DNA of 64,000 nt. Source: Candidatus Latescibacterota bacterium (lineage in GTDB: Bacteria > JAAXHH01). The DNA lies in contig JAAXHH010000074.1 of NCBI GenBank assembly GCA_012270975.1, positions 62,001 to 126,000 on the forward strand, in the 5' to 3' direction. The notes beneath the pieces are model-generated. The model saw only the letters and a list, made by a program, of their open reading frames with translations. It ran no database searches and was not told the DNA's origin. Of the stretch, positions 11,202-20,798 are shown piece after piece (the first letter of the stretch is position 1; each line of letters begins with the position of its first letter). Position numbers and translations under genes: made by a program.

Positions 11202-12299
11202 CTACCTCACCTTCACGTAGCCGATACCCCGGACATCAGGCTGGATGAGCCAGAAGACGACCAGGAGCGCGCCGTCCGGCAGGACGGTCACGGCGGGTTC
11301 ACCGAAGGAGTAGTCCTGCCAGTCATCGTGATCGCCGGAAGTATCGCTCTGTGTGCGGACTTCGGCCCTCCAGACGAGTTCGTCCGCTTCCAGTCCGAAA
11401 TCATCGTCCGTGGGCCGAGCGACGGCGAGGCGGATCCCGGGATCGCCGTGCTGCCGCTGGTTGTATACCATCAGCGCCCGTCCATCCGCCAGGGCGGTCA
11501 GCGAGATGGACTGTCCCAGCGTGCCCGTGGAGCGGGTCGGCGTCCAGGTCAGTCCTCCGTCGAGGGACAGCGCGTATGCGTTGGGATAATCCGGCTTGCC
11601 GTGCGGCGCGATGTGCCAGCACGCGCCGAGAAGCCGTCCATCGGCCATCTCCACGACCCATGCCTCGGCGGCCGTCGACCCGGCGTCGTCGAAACGCAGC
11701 ATCGTTCCGTGGGTCCACGTAGCGCCTTGATCGGTGCTGCGCAGGTAAACCACCCGGTTTTTGTCCACTTCAACGGCGGGATCGAAGGTATTGTAAGGCG
11801 AATAGCAGCAGATCCAGGTCGCGTCGCGCGTCACGGTGAGCGCGCCGGGTGCTTCCGCCGAACCGGCGGCGGGCAGGACGATCGGCGTCGGATCGGTCCA
11901 GGTCAGGCCCTGGTCCGAGGACGACGCCCAGAACATGGTGTTCTGCTTGATGCCCTGGGTCTCGTCCCGCCAGAACGATTCACCGGGCTCATCGATGGGA
12001 ATGCGAATGCCCGTTATGTAGCACGTGCCTTCCGGCGCCTGGCTGATCGACCCGATGTGGGCAAAATCGCCGTGCAGATGGGGCCACAGGTAGACAGGCT
12101 TCGTCCACGTTCTGCCACCGTCTTCTGAACGGACGATGACCTGTTTGAAATCGTTCTGCCCGAGGGCTTCCTGGACGGCGAAGGAACAAACCAAGCCGCC
12201 ATCCCCGGTGACCACGCAGCGGGAACAGGCCGCTACCGCGTCCGGTCCGGAAGACGGCTGCCGGGCGATCATGCCCTGGTCCAGTATTTCGAATGTCAT
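11202..12299 (-). CDS. Exo-alpha-sialidase-like BNR-repeat protein
   Basis: A 365-residue six-bladed propeller protein with four Asp-box (BNR) motifs of the form S-x-D-x-G-x-T-W: SEDGGRTWTKP, SSDQGLTWTDP, STDQGATWTHG and SLDGGLTWTPT. There is no signal peptide, so it is predicted to be cytoplasmic. Asp boxes are structural, so sialidase activity is not proved; many environmental members act on other glycans or have unknown substrates. It lies in a minus-strand run with a lipoprotein and an NHL propeller upstream and the membrane methyltransferase directly downstream. Confidence 0.75.
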   Translation of the reverse strand: MTFEILDQGMIARQPSSGPDAVAACSRCVVTGDGGLVCSFAVQEALGQNDFKQVIVRSEDGGRTWTKPVYLWPHLHGDFAHIGSISQAPEGTCYITGIRIPIDEPGESFWRDETQGIKQNTMFWASSSDQGLTWTDPTPIVLPAAGSAEAPGALTVTRDATWICCYSPYNTFDPAVEVDKNRVVYLRSTDQGATWTHGTMLRFDDAGSTAAEAWVVEMADGRLLGACWHIAPHGKPDYPNAYALSLDGGLTWTPTRSTGTLGQSISLTALADGRALMVYNQRQHGDPGIRLAVARPTDDDFGLEADELVWRAEVRTQSDTSGDHDDWQDYSFGEPAVTVLPDGALLVVFWLIQPDVRGIGYVKVR

Positions 12300-12396
12300 G
12301 GTGTATGCCTCATCTCATTGTGGGATGTCAAAGCCGCGACACGGCGCCCATCCCAGACTTGGAACTTCAACGCTTTGGCGCAACACCCGGATTCCG

Positions 12397-12897
12397 CTAA
12401 TCGAACTCATAGACGAGCGGACCGCCCGGGGCGCGAGCGAGCCCGAGGACGATGGTACCCGTCCCCGTCCCGTAAGACACTTTGTACCTCGCCTTAATCG
12501 GATCGAGGATGAAGTGGTAGTCTTCCGTTGGGTATGCCTCGCACGGGTCGCCGTCGGCGTCGTGGGCGATGGCGACATCGAGCCGTACGGGATCCGACTC
12601 CATGAAGACTTCGGCGGCAACGAGCGTGAACCGGTGCGCCCTGCATCCACCGCTATACGAGACGGTAACCGCGAGCGTATCTCCCCTGACTGCGGCGGTA
12701 TTCAGTTCAAAGTCATCCGTGCCCCACTGCGTGGTGGCACGGACATCTCCGGGACTGAAGACGACGTTGCCGGTCCTTTGGCCGCTGTCGAACGGGCCTT
12801 GATCAGGTGTCGTGGAAACGGGACTGTCTTCATCGTTCCCGCAGGCTGCCGCCCAGGTGACTGCTAAAACCAACCACAGTGGCCCGAGGTACTTCAT
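12397..12897 (-). CDS. Small lipoprotein of unknown function
   Basis: A 166-residue protein with a type II signal peptide: MKYLGPLWLVLAVTWAAAC, lipobox AAAC with Cys19. The ATG at 12897 has GGAGG upstream, whereas a longer open frame to 13038 has no ribosome site. The mature part begins with an acidic linker (GNDEDSPVSTTPDQG) and then a single beta-rich domain containing two Cys (…GGCRAH…, …GDPCEAY…) that could form a disulfide. I do not recognise the family. Neighbours are the NHL propeller (upstream) and the sialidase-like protein (downstream). Confidence 0.7.
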   Translation of the reverse strand: MKYLGPLWLVLAVTWAAACGNDEDSPVSTTPDQGPFDSGQRTGNVVFSPGDVRATTQWGTDDFELNTAAVRGDTLAVTVSYSGGCRAHRFTLVAAEVFMESDPVRLDVAIAHDADGDPCEAYPTEDYHFILDPIKARYKVSYGTGTGTIVLGLARAPGGPLVYEFD

Positions 12898-12964
12898 GCC
12901 GATGTTCCTCCACTGAACCGCTGCGTACCGTTTGCGATCCCACTGCGCGGAGTTTGCGATCCCG

Positions 12965-13822
12965 CTAAACCCGGCGGAATTTCTGGATCCGGTTGTGCGC
13001 GAAAGGTACTTCGCACACGTAGACGTCCCCGTGGGCATCCACCCAGATCCCGTGGGGCGCGTCCACGAACAGCCCGTCCTTTTCGTCCCGGTTTCCCCAT
13101 TGCGAAAGGACTTCGCCGTCCAGGTTCAGGATGCTGACTCTTCCCGGCGCTTCCGCGAGATACACCACATCATCCTGATCGATGTACAGATCGTTGGCGG
13201 CCAGCAGATGGTCCCATGATTCGAGGTATCGACCTTCGGCGTCGAAAATCTGCACCCGCGCGTTGCCGCGGTCCACGATCAGGACCCGGCCATCTCTGTC
13301 GACGCGGACACAATGAGGCGTGTCGAACTGCCCCGCCTCGCTGCCGTGACCGCCCCATGTACAGAGCAGTTCGCCTTCCGTTGTGAAGCGGTGCGCGTAA
13401 TGCTGGCCGTAGCCGTCGGTCACGTACAGGTCGTCGTCCAGGCCGAGTACCGCCCAGGTGGGGCTGTTGAAGGGCTGGCCCAGTTCGCCCGGCCTGCCGG
13501 GCGTACCGAGCATGGAAAGCATCTTTCCTTCGAGGGTGAAGGTCATGACGGTATGCAGTTCTACTTCGGTAATGTAGATGATATCGTCTTCGCTGATCCA
13601 GAGAGAGTGGGGCACCTTGAAGAGGTCCTGGCCCCAGTCGTACAGGAACCGGCCGTCGCGATCGTAGACGACGATTGCAGGATCGGGTTCCCGGTCGATC
13701 ACGTGCACGCGGTCCTGAGAATCCACGGCCATGGAAGATACCACACCGAGGTCGCGGCCGGCGGCTCCGCCTCCCCAGCCCTCGACGAGTTCGTAGGTGT
13801 AATCTCCCGATCCGTATACCAT
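12965..13822 (-). CDS. NHL-repeat beta-propeller protein
   Basis: A 285-residue protein made of about six NHL-type blades, each with a pattern like V-x-V-D-x-x-G-R-V-x-x-V-D…V-x-x-F-D-x-x-G (for example CVRVDRDGRVLIVDRGNARVQIF, broken here by blade loops). It resembles the peptidyl-alpha-hydroxyglycine lyase-like propellers common in environmental bacteria. There is no signal peptide. GGGAG lies eight bases before the ATG. The ligand or reaction is unknown; propellers of this sort often act as lyases, lactonases or scaffolds. Confidence 0.75.
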   Translation of the reverse strand: MVYGSGDYTYELVEGWGGGAAGRDLGVVSSMAVDSQDRVHVIDREPDPAIVVYDRDGRFLYDWGQDLFKVPHSLWISEDDIIYITEVELHTVMTFTLEGKMLSMLGTPGRPGELGQPFNSPTWAVLGLDDDLYVTDGYGQHYAHRFTTEGELLCTWGGHGSEAGQFDTPHCVRVDRDGRVLIVDRGNARVQIFDAEGRYLESWDHLLAANDLYIDQDDVVYLAEAPGRVSILNLDGEVLSQWGNRDEKDGLFVDAPHGIWVDAHGDVYVCEVPFAHNRIQKFRRV

Positions 13823-13926
13823 AGTGTGATCTCCCGGGTTGAGCGTGGATCCGAACTGCGTGAACCGATTTCAGACCGCCTGCCGATCCGCTTGGAATCG
13901 CTTGAAGTGTGCCTCTTGGCTCGATT

Positions 13927-15045
13927 TCATACGATGCCCGCCCGGGCGGTTAGCACGGGTTCCCAGCAGCCGCCGGGCCGTTCCACCCCGTCCACGTCGC
14001 ACAGCGGCGGTGCGTCGTCGTTCCAGCGCAGCACCGCCACGTCGCCGCAGGCGTCAACGCGCAAGGTGCCGGCTTCGCCCTTCAGACCCAGGACTTCCGC
14101 GGGACGGCTCGTCACACGAAGGAATGCGTCGCGTTCCGGCATGCCGGCCGCGATCAGCTTGGACAGCGTCCGGGGCAGGTCGTGCTGCGGATCGCTCCCC
14201 ACGTGGCGGCTGTACTGGTCGGTGGATATGGTATCGGGCAGAAATCCGTCGGCGATGGCCGCCTCGGCGACCGGGAAGCTGAAGGACCGCATGCCGTGGC
14301 CGATATCGAAGAGAACGCCCCGTTCCCGGGCGTCTCGTACGCTGGACCGGATCCTTCCGTCCTTCACCACGCTCTCGGGAAAATCGTTGAAGCAGTAGGT
14401 GACCACGTCTCCGGCTCGCAACAGCGGCAACTGGTCGTCGAGTGACCAGTCGCTGGACAGGCGCGTGCCGACCAGCAGGGGTTTGCCGATTCGTTCGGAG
14501 GCCGCCAGGGCGCGGTGCATGATCTCCCTGGGCGGGGTGGGGTTGCTGGGACCCGTATTGGCCGCGATGCCCCAGATGGCGTCTCCTCCGGATTCGATGG
14601 CCGAGACGCAGGCTTCCACGTCCGCGGCCTCGAGGTCCGGGAAGCAGGCATCCGGATGGGATTCGCCGTGAATCGATAGGTTTATGGCAAGGATCACCCG
14701 CGTCCTGCAAGCCTGGATCACCCGTTCCCGGTAGGCCGGCCAGTTGTTGGCTCCAGCGTCGCCCTGAGACATGACCGTCGTGACGCCCCGGGACAGGAAG
14801 TGGGCGTCGGGGTCGACACCGTAACGCGAACCGCCCCGGGCCGGATGGGCGTGCAGGTCAACCAGCCCCGGCATCGCCACAGCGTCCGGAAAATCGAACG
14901 TCATGGCAGCGGAACCGTCGACCCCGGATCCGGACGCGGCAATGCGCCCGTCCTTCACCGCCACGGCGCCCGGTCCATCCAGGCCCGAATCCGCGCAGAA
15001 CACGCGGCCGGCGCGTATAAGCAGGTCGTAGTCATATGCGGGCAT
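13927..15045 (-). CDS. Amidohydrolase/deacetylase-family metalloenzyme (dihydroorotase-like)
   Basis: A 372-residue enzyme of the EF_0837/AHA_3915 branch of the amidohydrolase superfamily. The metal site starts with MPGLVDLHAHP; other landmarks are FDIGHGMRSFSF and PDTISTDQY, which carry later His/Asp ligands. The start at 15045 has GGAG six bases upstream, while an in-frame ATG at 15072 has none. Experimentally studied relatives deacetylate N-acetyl amino acids or hydroxy acids; the substrate here is not readable. A promoter with a palindromic operator candidate lies at 15121-15149. Confidence 0.82.
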   Translation of the reverse strand: MPAYDYDLLIRAGRVFCADSGLDGPGAVAVKDGRIAASGSGVDGSAAMTFDFPDAVAMPGLVDLHAHPARGGSRYGVDPDAHFLSRGVTTVMSQGDAGANNWPAYRERVIQACRTRVILAINLSIHGESHPDACFPDLEAADVEACVSAIESGGDAIWGIAANTGPSNPTPPREIMHRALAASERIGKPLLVGTRLSSDWSLDDQLPLLRAGDVVTYCFNDFPESVVKDGRIRSSVRDARERGVLFDIGHGMRSFSFPVAEAAIADGFLPDTISTDQYSRHVGSDPQHDLPRTLSKLIAAGMPERDAFLRVTSRPAEVLGLKGEAGTLRVDACGDVAVLRWNDDAPPLCDVDGVERPGGCWEPVLTARAGIV

Positions 15046-15120
15046 GGCGTCTCCGATCGGATCGTATTGCAAAACTAGTCAGGCAACGCGGGGATTTTGC
15101 AGGACAAATCGAACAGTGTG

Positions 15121-15149
15121 ATTATACCATCGCCCCTTTAAAGGGCCAA
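15121..15149 (-). promoter_or_regulatory. Promoter with embedded palindrome upstream of the amidohydrolase
   Basis: On the minus strand, TTGGCC (15149-15144) and TATAAT (15126-15121) are separated by 17 bp. The perfect 12-bp palindrome CCCTTTAAAGGG (15134-15145) covers the upstream half of the spacer and the edge of the -35 box. That is a typical place for a repressor site. The leader to the ATG at 15045 would be about 70 nt. Confidence 0.6.
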
Positions 15150-15162
15150 TACAAAATGACGT

Positions 15163-16533
15163 TCACAACTGTCCCCGCGTCGCATCCCGCATGCCGGCCA
15201 TATCGGCGGCCGAAAGACCGTCGAAACGATCAAAGGAGAAGGCCTGCGCGTAGTCGGGCAACGAGGCGCCGGTGACGTGGGCCGCGACCAGTTCTCCCGC
15301 CGCCTGCGAACCCATCACGCCGTAGCCCGAGAGCGCCCCGGCGATGTATGCGCCTTCGACGGGCAGCGGTCCGATCAACGGCCGGTTGTCTGGAGTCTTG
15401 CAATAGTAGCCGCCGTCGACCGGCAGTGCGTCGGCCGTTTCGAAATACACCCTCATTCCCGGGATCATCCGGGCGAGTCCGCGCAAGACGATCACCGGAT
15501 ATGCCGGATCGAAGGCGAGCGGGAATACCGCCTCTCTTGGCGCGACGTCATAGGTCCAGATGCCCAGAAAAGTCTGTTTTCCGTCCCGGAACCGGGGACG
15601 GATATGGAGTCCCGCCGGAAAGGGATCAAGGAGATAACGGGTCTCGGCACTGGAGGAAAGTCGTCGCCTTTCTTTATCGTCCCAGACCAACTCGATCGGA
15701 TCCGTCCAGATCATCATGGGCGCGTCGGGCGGCAGGACGCCGGCCGTATCCTCCACGATGATCTTGCCGTGCAGTTCCATGAAGACCGGTATATCCAGGT
15801 CCAGCATCCGGCCGGCCTCTCTGACCAGCGGTCCCGCGGCGAGGACGAGCTTGCCGGTTTCGATCGTTGATCCGGATTCCAGTCTTACACCCGTGATCCG
15901 GTTGTTCCTCGTGTCGACGGTCGTGATTCGGTCCCTGACGATCCTGCCTCCCCGGACAGTGACGCGGTCGAGCATCCACCGGCCGAGCGAGGGAACATCC
16001 ATCCAGCCGCAGCGACGCACGTGCAGCATGGCGGCCGTATCGTCCGTGAGAAAGGGAAACAGCCTCGCAATCATCTCTATGTCCAGCATGAGGTCGGCAC
16101 CCGTCAGATCCGGTTGTATTCCCTCCGGCCGCGAAGGTACGTAGGACCCGCCGTCGCGGTGAACGCGCAACGCACCTCCACCCAGTCGGGACACCGCTTC
16201 CGCCTCTTTTTCAAGCTCAGGGACGCGGCGCGGGTCGCCGGTCAGGAAAACGTAGCCCCTGCGGTTCATTCGGGCCGCATTCTCGCTCTCTGCCGCCAGT
16301 TCCTCCAGCAGGGAGATGCTACGGTCCATGAACTGGAATATGGGCAGATCTGGCCACCAATTGCGATAGGCCTCGGTACCGTATGCGCTGGTAAGGGATA
16401 GCGGCGGTCTTTCGTCGACGAGCACGACGTTCCGCACGCCATGTCGAACGACCAGATGATACGCGGCGGCCACACCGGCTATGCCCGCGCCGCAGATGAC
16501 GATATCCGCCTTAGTGGACATGGAAGTGCTCAT
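15163..16533 (-). CDS. FAD-dependent oxidoreductase (DAO/sarcosine oxidase-beta family)
   Basis: About 456 residues. An N-terminal Rossmann motif (IVICGAGIAGVAAAYHL… VLVDE) binds FAD, and a C-terminal DAO motif (KTPDNRPLIGPLPVEGAYIAGALSGYGVMGSQAAGELVA) closes the fold. The family oxidises amines or imino/amino acids (sarcosine, glycine, D-amino acids). The first ATG is at 16533; ATG codons at 16533 and 16521 are both weakly supported by Shine-Dalgarno sequence, so the N-terminus is uncertain by a few residues. It lies downstream of an amidase, consistent with stepwise breakdown of an amide to an amine and its oxidation. Confidence 0.83.
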   Translation of the reverse strand: MSTSMSTKADIVICGAGIAGVAAAYHLVVRHGVRNVVLVDERPPLSLTSAYGTEAYRNWWPDLPIFQFMDRSISLLEELAAESENAARMNRRGYVFLTGDPRRVPELEKEAEAVSRLGGGALRVHRDGGSYVPSRPEGIQPDLTGADLMLDIEMIARLFPFLTDDTAAMLHVRRCGWMDVPSLGRWMLDRVTVRGGRIVRDRITTVDTRNNRITGVRLESGSTIETGKLVLAAGPLVREAGRMLDLDIPVFMELHGKIIVEDTAGVLPPDAPMMIWTDPIELVWDDKERRRLSSSAETRYLLDPFPAGLHIRPRFRDGKQTFLGIWTYDVAPREAVFPLAFDPAYPVIVLRGLARMIPGMRVYFETADALPVDGGYYCKTPDNRPLIGPLPVEGAYIAGALSGYGVMGSQAAGELVAAHVTGASLPDYAQAFSFDRFDGLSAADMAGMRDATRGQL

Positions 16534-16585
16534 CAAAAAGGACGTCAGGGGGGTCTGCCTGGCGAGGTAAACTCGAACGGCCTGC

Positions 16586-18007
16586 TCATGCCTCGGCCAC
16601 GGGCGGGCGCCTCTTCCAGGTCCGGGTCGCCTGTTCGAAGGCGTGGGCGAGTTGAAGGACGCCGAGTTCGTCCTCGTGCCGGCCGACGATCTGCAGTCCC
16701 ACGGGCAGTCCCGAGGAAGTGAATCCGCATGGAACGGAAATGGCGGGCAGCCCCGTGACGGTGACGTAGTAGCACGATTTCATCCAGTCGATGTAGGTCT
16801 CCATCTGCACGCCGTCGATTTCCGTGGGGTAAGGCGTATTCACGTCGAAGGGTGGAACCTGGCTGACAGGGAAGACCATGAACTCGTGGCGCTCCATGAA
16901 CCGGCGGACCCGGTGGTACAGGGTGGTGCGGTCCACCTCCGCGCGGGCGATCTGCGGCCCCGTAAGGGCGAATCCGGCTTCGAGGTTCCAGATGACCGTG
17001 TCCTTGATCTGATCGCGGTGGGTCTCGAGGAGGTCGCCATAGCCCTGGATGAAGCTCCACGCCCTCAGTGTCTTGAACACCTCGTCGGCTTCGGCGAAAT
17101 CGGGCTGGCCCGGCTTGACGGTCATGCCCAGGTCCTCGAATACCTCGCGTTTCGTCTCGATGGCCGAGGTGACCTCGGGATCCACGGGCAGCCCGCCGAA
17201 ATCCATGCTCCAGGCGACGCTCACCCCTTTGAAGTCGCGTTCCAGCGGCATGGCAAAGGGCTGTCCCGGTTCCCGAATGGCAAGTGGTGCGCGGGGATCG
17301 GGACCCGCTATGGCGCTGAGCATAAGTGCGGCGTCCGCCACCGTCCGGGCCATGGGACCCTGGACGCTGAGCCTGCCCCAGGCGTTGACGGACGGCCATC
17401 GCGGCACGCGGCCCGGCGCGGACCGCAGCCCCACCACGTTGCAGAAGTTGGCCGGGTTGCGCAACGAGCCGCCCATGTCGCTGCCGTCGGCGATGGGCAG
17501 CATGCCGCAGGCCAGGGCCACCGCGGCGCCTCCGCTGCTGCCGCCGCAGGTCCGGTCCGTGTCGTAGGGATTCAGCGTCGCGCCGAAGACCGGGTTGAAA
17601 GTCTGGGATCCCGCGCCGAACTCCGGCACGTTGGTCTTGCCGAAGGAAATCGCCCCCGCCTTCTTCAGCCGCTCCACGATCAACTCGTCCTGGCCCGGGA
17701 CGAAATCGCGGAAGATCGGCGAACCGTAGGTCGTCCGGACGCCTTTGGTCAATACCAGGTCCTTGTGGGCGATGGGCAGGCCGAAGAGGGGCCCCCGCGC
17801 TTCGCTTCGCGCGATGGCCTCGTCGGCCTTCCGGGCGCCGTCCAGCGCCTGGTCGGGATGGTAGGTGACGATGGCGTTCACGGCAGGATTCACCCGGTCG
17901 ACCTGGGCCAGATGGGCCTCCATGACCTCGGTCACGGAAACGTCCTTGCGGCGGATCATGCGGACCAGATCGGTCGCCGGGGTGAAGCACAGTTCGGATA
18001 CGGACAT
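16586..18007 (-). CDS. Amidase (amidase-signature family)
   Basis: A 473-residue hydrolase with the complete Ser-cisSer-Lys triad: Lys82 (IAHKDL), Ser157 in the GGSSGG loop and nucleophile Ser181 in GGSLRNPA, 24 residues apart as in structurally known members. It cleaves carboxamides. GatA is less likely because no gatB or gatC is nearby and the C-terminal part matches stand-alone amidases. It sits in a minus-strand run between a HisC-like aminotransferase (82 bp upstream) and the FAD oxidoreductase. Confidence 0.87.
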   Translation of the reverse strand: MSVSELCFTPATDLVRMIRRKDVSVTEVMEAHLAQVDRVNPAVNAIVTYHPDQALDGARKADEAIARSEARGPLFGLPIAHKDLVLTKGVRTTYGSPIFRDFVPGQDELIVERLKKAGAISFGKTNVPEFGAGSQTFNPVFGATLNPYDTDRTCGGSSGGAAVALACGMLPIADGSDMGGSLRNPANFCNVVGLRSAPGRVPRWPSVNAWGRLSVQGPMARTVADAALMLSAIAGPDPRAPLAIREPGQPFAMPLERDFKGVSVAWSMDFGGLPVDPEVTSAIETKREVFEDLGMTVKPGQPDFAEADEVFKTLRAWSFIQGYGDLLETHRDQIKDTVIWNLEAGFALTGPQIARAEVDRTTLYHRVRRFMERHEFMVFPVSQVPPFDVNTPYPTEIDGVQMETYIDWMKSCYYVTVTGLPAISVPCGFTSSGLPVGLQIVGRHEDELGVLQLAHAFEQATRTWKRRPPVAEA

Positions 18008-18089
18008 CGCGCGCCTTTCTGAACGAATTCAGGTTGGGAAAGTGGCGGGTTACGCGACCGGGATCACCACATGCGTGCTGCCGGAGACT

Positions 18090-19169
18090 TCAGCCCAGAA
18101 TATCCCGCAGGGCTCCGGTGAATATCCGGCTTTCCGCCTCGTTGCCGTAGGAAACGCGGATCATGCCTGGAATGCCCCAGGAAGCCTCGGCGTTGATGAC
18201 GATGATGTGACGCTCGGCCAGCATCTGCGTCACCACTTTAGCGTCACCCACGTCGATCAGGACGAAAGCTGCCTCGCTGCGGACATACTGAAGTCCGAGT
18301 TCTTCACATGCCTCGTAATAGATCGCCTTGGACGTGCTCGCGGCCTTCCTGGAGCGGATCACGTGGTCCGGATCGTCGAGGGCTGCGCAGGCGGCGGTCA
18401 GCACCAGGGCGCTGGGCGATCCCCCGTGATACTGGCGGACACGCGCCATCATGTGGGGCTGGCCCACGGCGTAGCCCAGCCTGAAGCCCGCCAGGCCGTA
18501 ACCCTTCGAGAAGGTCCTTACCAGGAGGACGTTTTCATTCGATCTGACTAGGGCACTGCTGTCGGCGCACGCGCCGTCCTCCACCAGGTCGATGTAGGCT
18601 TCGTCCACCAGGACGATAACCCGGTCGGGCAGCTCTTCGACGAAGCGAGACAGCGCGTCGTGGGTGACGACGGTGCCCGTTGGATTGTTCGGGTTGGTGA
18701 TGACGGCCATGCGGGTCCGTTCGTTGACGGCCGCGGCCATGGCTTCCAGGTCGTACACGTACTGCGGCGTCAGGGTGGTCCGCACAGATCGGGCCCCGAT
18801 ATCCTCCCCGTACCGGACCATCAGTCCGAAGGCGGGATGAGGCTCGATCACCTCGTCTCCCCGGGACAGAAAGGCCCGCGCGATGGCGTGCATCAGGTGC
18901 TCGGCCCCGTCGCCCACCCGGATCCAGGCATCTTCCGAATCGAGACCGGGCAGCGATAGTTTCTCATCGTGCGGCACGCCGTGAAGCTCGGCCAGCTTGC
19001 GAAAGAGGTCGATATGGTCGGGGTCTTCATAGCGGTTGATCTGGTTGCTGCGCGACTTCACCGCTTCGATGACGCCGCGAGAGGGTCCCAGGGGGTTCTC
19101 GTTCCGGCTCAGACGCACGATACCCGGAGGAAGGCCGACGCTCTGGTGGTTTCTGTTTACCGCGCTCAT
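18090..19169 (-). CDS. Histidinol-phosphate aminotransferase family PLP enzyme
   Basis: A 359-residue fold-type I aminotransferase. RLSRNENPLGPS is the N-terminal substrate/PLP signature, and NPNNPTGT, DEAYIDL and the PLP Lys222 in TFSKGYGLAGFRLGYAVG follow. Length and motifs match HisC. Although hisB lies about 2.7 kb away on the same strand, other his genes are absent, and the immediate neighbours are an NSS transporter (16 bp upstream) and an amidase. It may therefore transaminate other amino acids (aromatic or arginine-derived), and I leave the symbol empty. Confidence 0.85.
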   Translation of the reverse strand: MSAVNRNHQSVGLPPGIVRLSRNENPLGPSRGVIEAVKSRSNQINRYEDPDHIDLFRKLAELHGVPHDEKLSLPGLDSEDAWIRVGDGAEHLMHAIARAFLSRGDEVIEPHPAFGLMVRYGEDIGARSVRTTLTPQYVYDLEAMAAAVNERTRMAVITNPNNPTGTVVTHDALSRFVEELPDRVIVLVDEAYIDLVEDGACADSSALVRSNENVLLVRTFSKGYGLAGFRLGYAVGQPHMMARVRQYHGGSPSALVLTAACAALDDPDHVIRSRKAASTSKAIYYEACEELGLQYVRSEAAFVLIDVGDAKVVTQMLAERHIIVINAEASWGIPGMIRVSYGNEAESRIFTGALRDILG

Positions 19170-19185
19170 GGGCGTTGCCGCAGCG

Positions 19186-20730
19186 TTAATTCCAGTTCTT
19201 CGAAACCCGTCTTACCTGCAACACGCCGACCAGGATCAATAACACGATGATTCCGCGGGTGAGCAGCAGGTAGGGAATGTCTTCGGGATTGGCGTTGCGC
19301 AGCAAGAGCAGGTCGAAACCGGCCTGGTAGGTCCATACGACCAGCAGGATCGCCAGCGAGACCGGCGTCACGTACTTGATCATGTAGTAGAAGATCCGCG
19401 GTATCCGGATGGCCGCGCCTTCGTTGATCTCCTCCCAGGCCTTGTCCATGCCGAAGATCCAGGCGAAGATGATGATCTCGAGGAAGGAGAATACCACCAG
19501 GCCCACGGTCCCGATCCAGAAATCCAGTTCGTCGATGACGCCGTGCTCGATGTTGAAGACGATGAAGTTGCCGAAGATGAACAGAAAGGAGATAACGAAT
19601 ATCGCGGCCTTCTTGCGCGGCCACCCCATTTCATCCTGCAGGAAGGCCATGGGCGGCTGCGTGAGGGCCACCGTCGACGTAATCCCCGCGAAGAACAGCA
19701 GACCGAACCACAGCGTGCCGATGAATTGACCAAGTGGGAGTTGCTGAAAGATCAGCGGCATGGACTGGAATCCCAGGTCGAAGGAGCCTCCGGTGGCGAT
19801 CGCCTCGGTGGCGGTAACGCCGAAGAAGGCCACGGCGACCGGTATCGCGATGGAGCTGCCGAGCACCACCTCGGCAAAGCCGTTGCTCATGGAGGTGGTC
19901 AGTCCGGTGAGAGCGACGTCCTGGCGGGCGCGGACGTAACTCGCATAGCACTGCATGCTACCTATGCCGATGCCGAGGGAGAAGAAGATCTGACCCGCAG
20001 CGGCAAGCCACACACTGCCTTCGGAAAGGCGGCTGAGGTCCGGGTTCCAGATCCAGGCGAAACCGGCCATGACGCTGCGATCGGGAAAGGCCGGATCGGG
20101 CGTGCCCAGGGTCAGTACCCGGGCCACGAGGACGATGGCGAAAATCAGCAGCATGGGCATGGCGAACTTGGCCAGGGTCTCGATGCCCCGTACCACGCCT
20201 CGGCTCAACACCCAGAAGACGATGCCCAGGTTGATGAGGAAGAAGATGTAGGCCGTGGCAACGCTGCCGAAGTAGCCGCTTTCGGTGACGCCCTGGAAGC
20301 TGCTCAGGAACGCGCCCATCTCCTCCTGGGTACTGATGCCAAAGTAATGGCCGGTCAGCGAGAAGAAGCTGTAGGCCAGGGTCCACGACTGCACGTAGGA
20401 ATAGTACAGGGCGAAGGCCACCGGCGCCGCGATGCCGAGCACGCCGATATACTTTGCCGCCGGGTGTTTCCAGAGGCGGTACAGGATACCCGGCGTGGTG
20501 CCGTGGCCGTGCTTTCCGCCGAACCGCCCGACGCTCCACTCCACCCACATCATGGGGATGCCCACGACCAGGAAAGCGACGAAATAGGGAATCATGAAGG
20601 CCCCGCCGCCATTGGCGGCCGCCTGTACCGGGAACCGCAGGAAATTGCCCAGGCCGATGGCGTTACCCGCCATGGCCATGATTAGACCCATGCGGCTTTG
20701 CCAGACTTCCCTTACCTTCGTTACGGACAT
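19186..20730 (-). CDS. Sodium-dependent transporter (NSS/SNF family)
   Basis: A 514-residue inner-membrane Na+-coupled symporter of the LeuT fold. Helix 1 carries the diagnostic GNAIGLGNFLRFPVQAAANGGGAF, which forms the Na1/Na2 and substrate-binding unwound region. About 12 helices follow. AAGGAG upstream of the ATG supports the start. Bacterial members take up amino acids such as leucine, tryptophan or tyrosine. Only 16 bp separate it from the HisC-like aminotransferase, so uptake followed by transamination of an amino acid is a sensible inference. Confidence 0.88.
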   Translation of the reverse strand: MSVTKVREVWQSRMGLIMAMAGNAIGLGNFLRFPVQAAANGGGAFMIPYFVAFLVVGIPMMWVEWSVGRFGGKHGHGTTPGILYRLWKHPAAKYIGVLGIAAPVAFALYYSYVQSWTLAYSFFSLTGHYFGISTQEEMGAFLSSFQGVTESGYFGSVATAYIFFLINLGIVFWVLSRGVVRGIETLAKFAMPMLLIFAIVLVARVLTLGTPDPAFPDRSVMAGFAWIWNPDLSRLSEGSVWLAAAGQIFFSLGIGIGSMQCYASYVRARQDVALTGLTTSMSNGFAEVVLGSSIAIPVAVAFFGVTATEAIATGGSFDLGFQSMPLIFQQLPLGQFIGTLWFGLLFFAGITSTVALTQPPMAFLQDEMGWPRKKAAIFVISFLFIFGNFIVFNIEHGVIDELDFWIGTVGLVVFSFLEIIIFAWIFGMDKAWEEINEGAAIRIPRIFYYMIKYVTPVSLAILLVVWTYQAGFDLLLLRNANPEDIPYLLLTRGIIVLLILVGVLQVRRVSKNWN

Positions 20731-20798
20731 CTGGATCTCCTTCCAGCTTGTCTCTTGCCTTATATCGCTTACTTCACTTTAGACCACTGATTCACTGC

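Noticed and set aside
16545-18022. Long open frames (459 and 481 codons) overlapping the amidase gene
   Set aside because: Both lack any motif and mirror the codon structure of the amidase, whose catalytic triad is intact.
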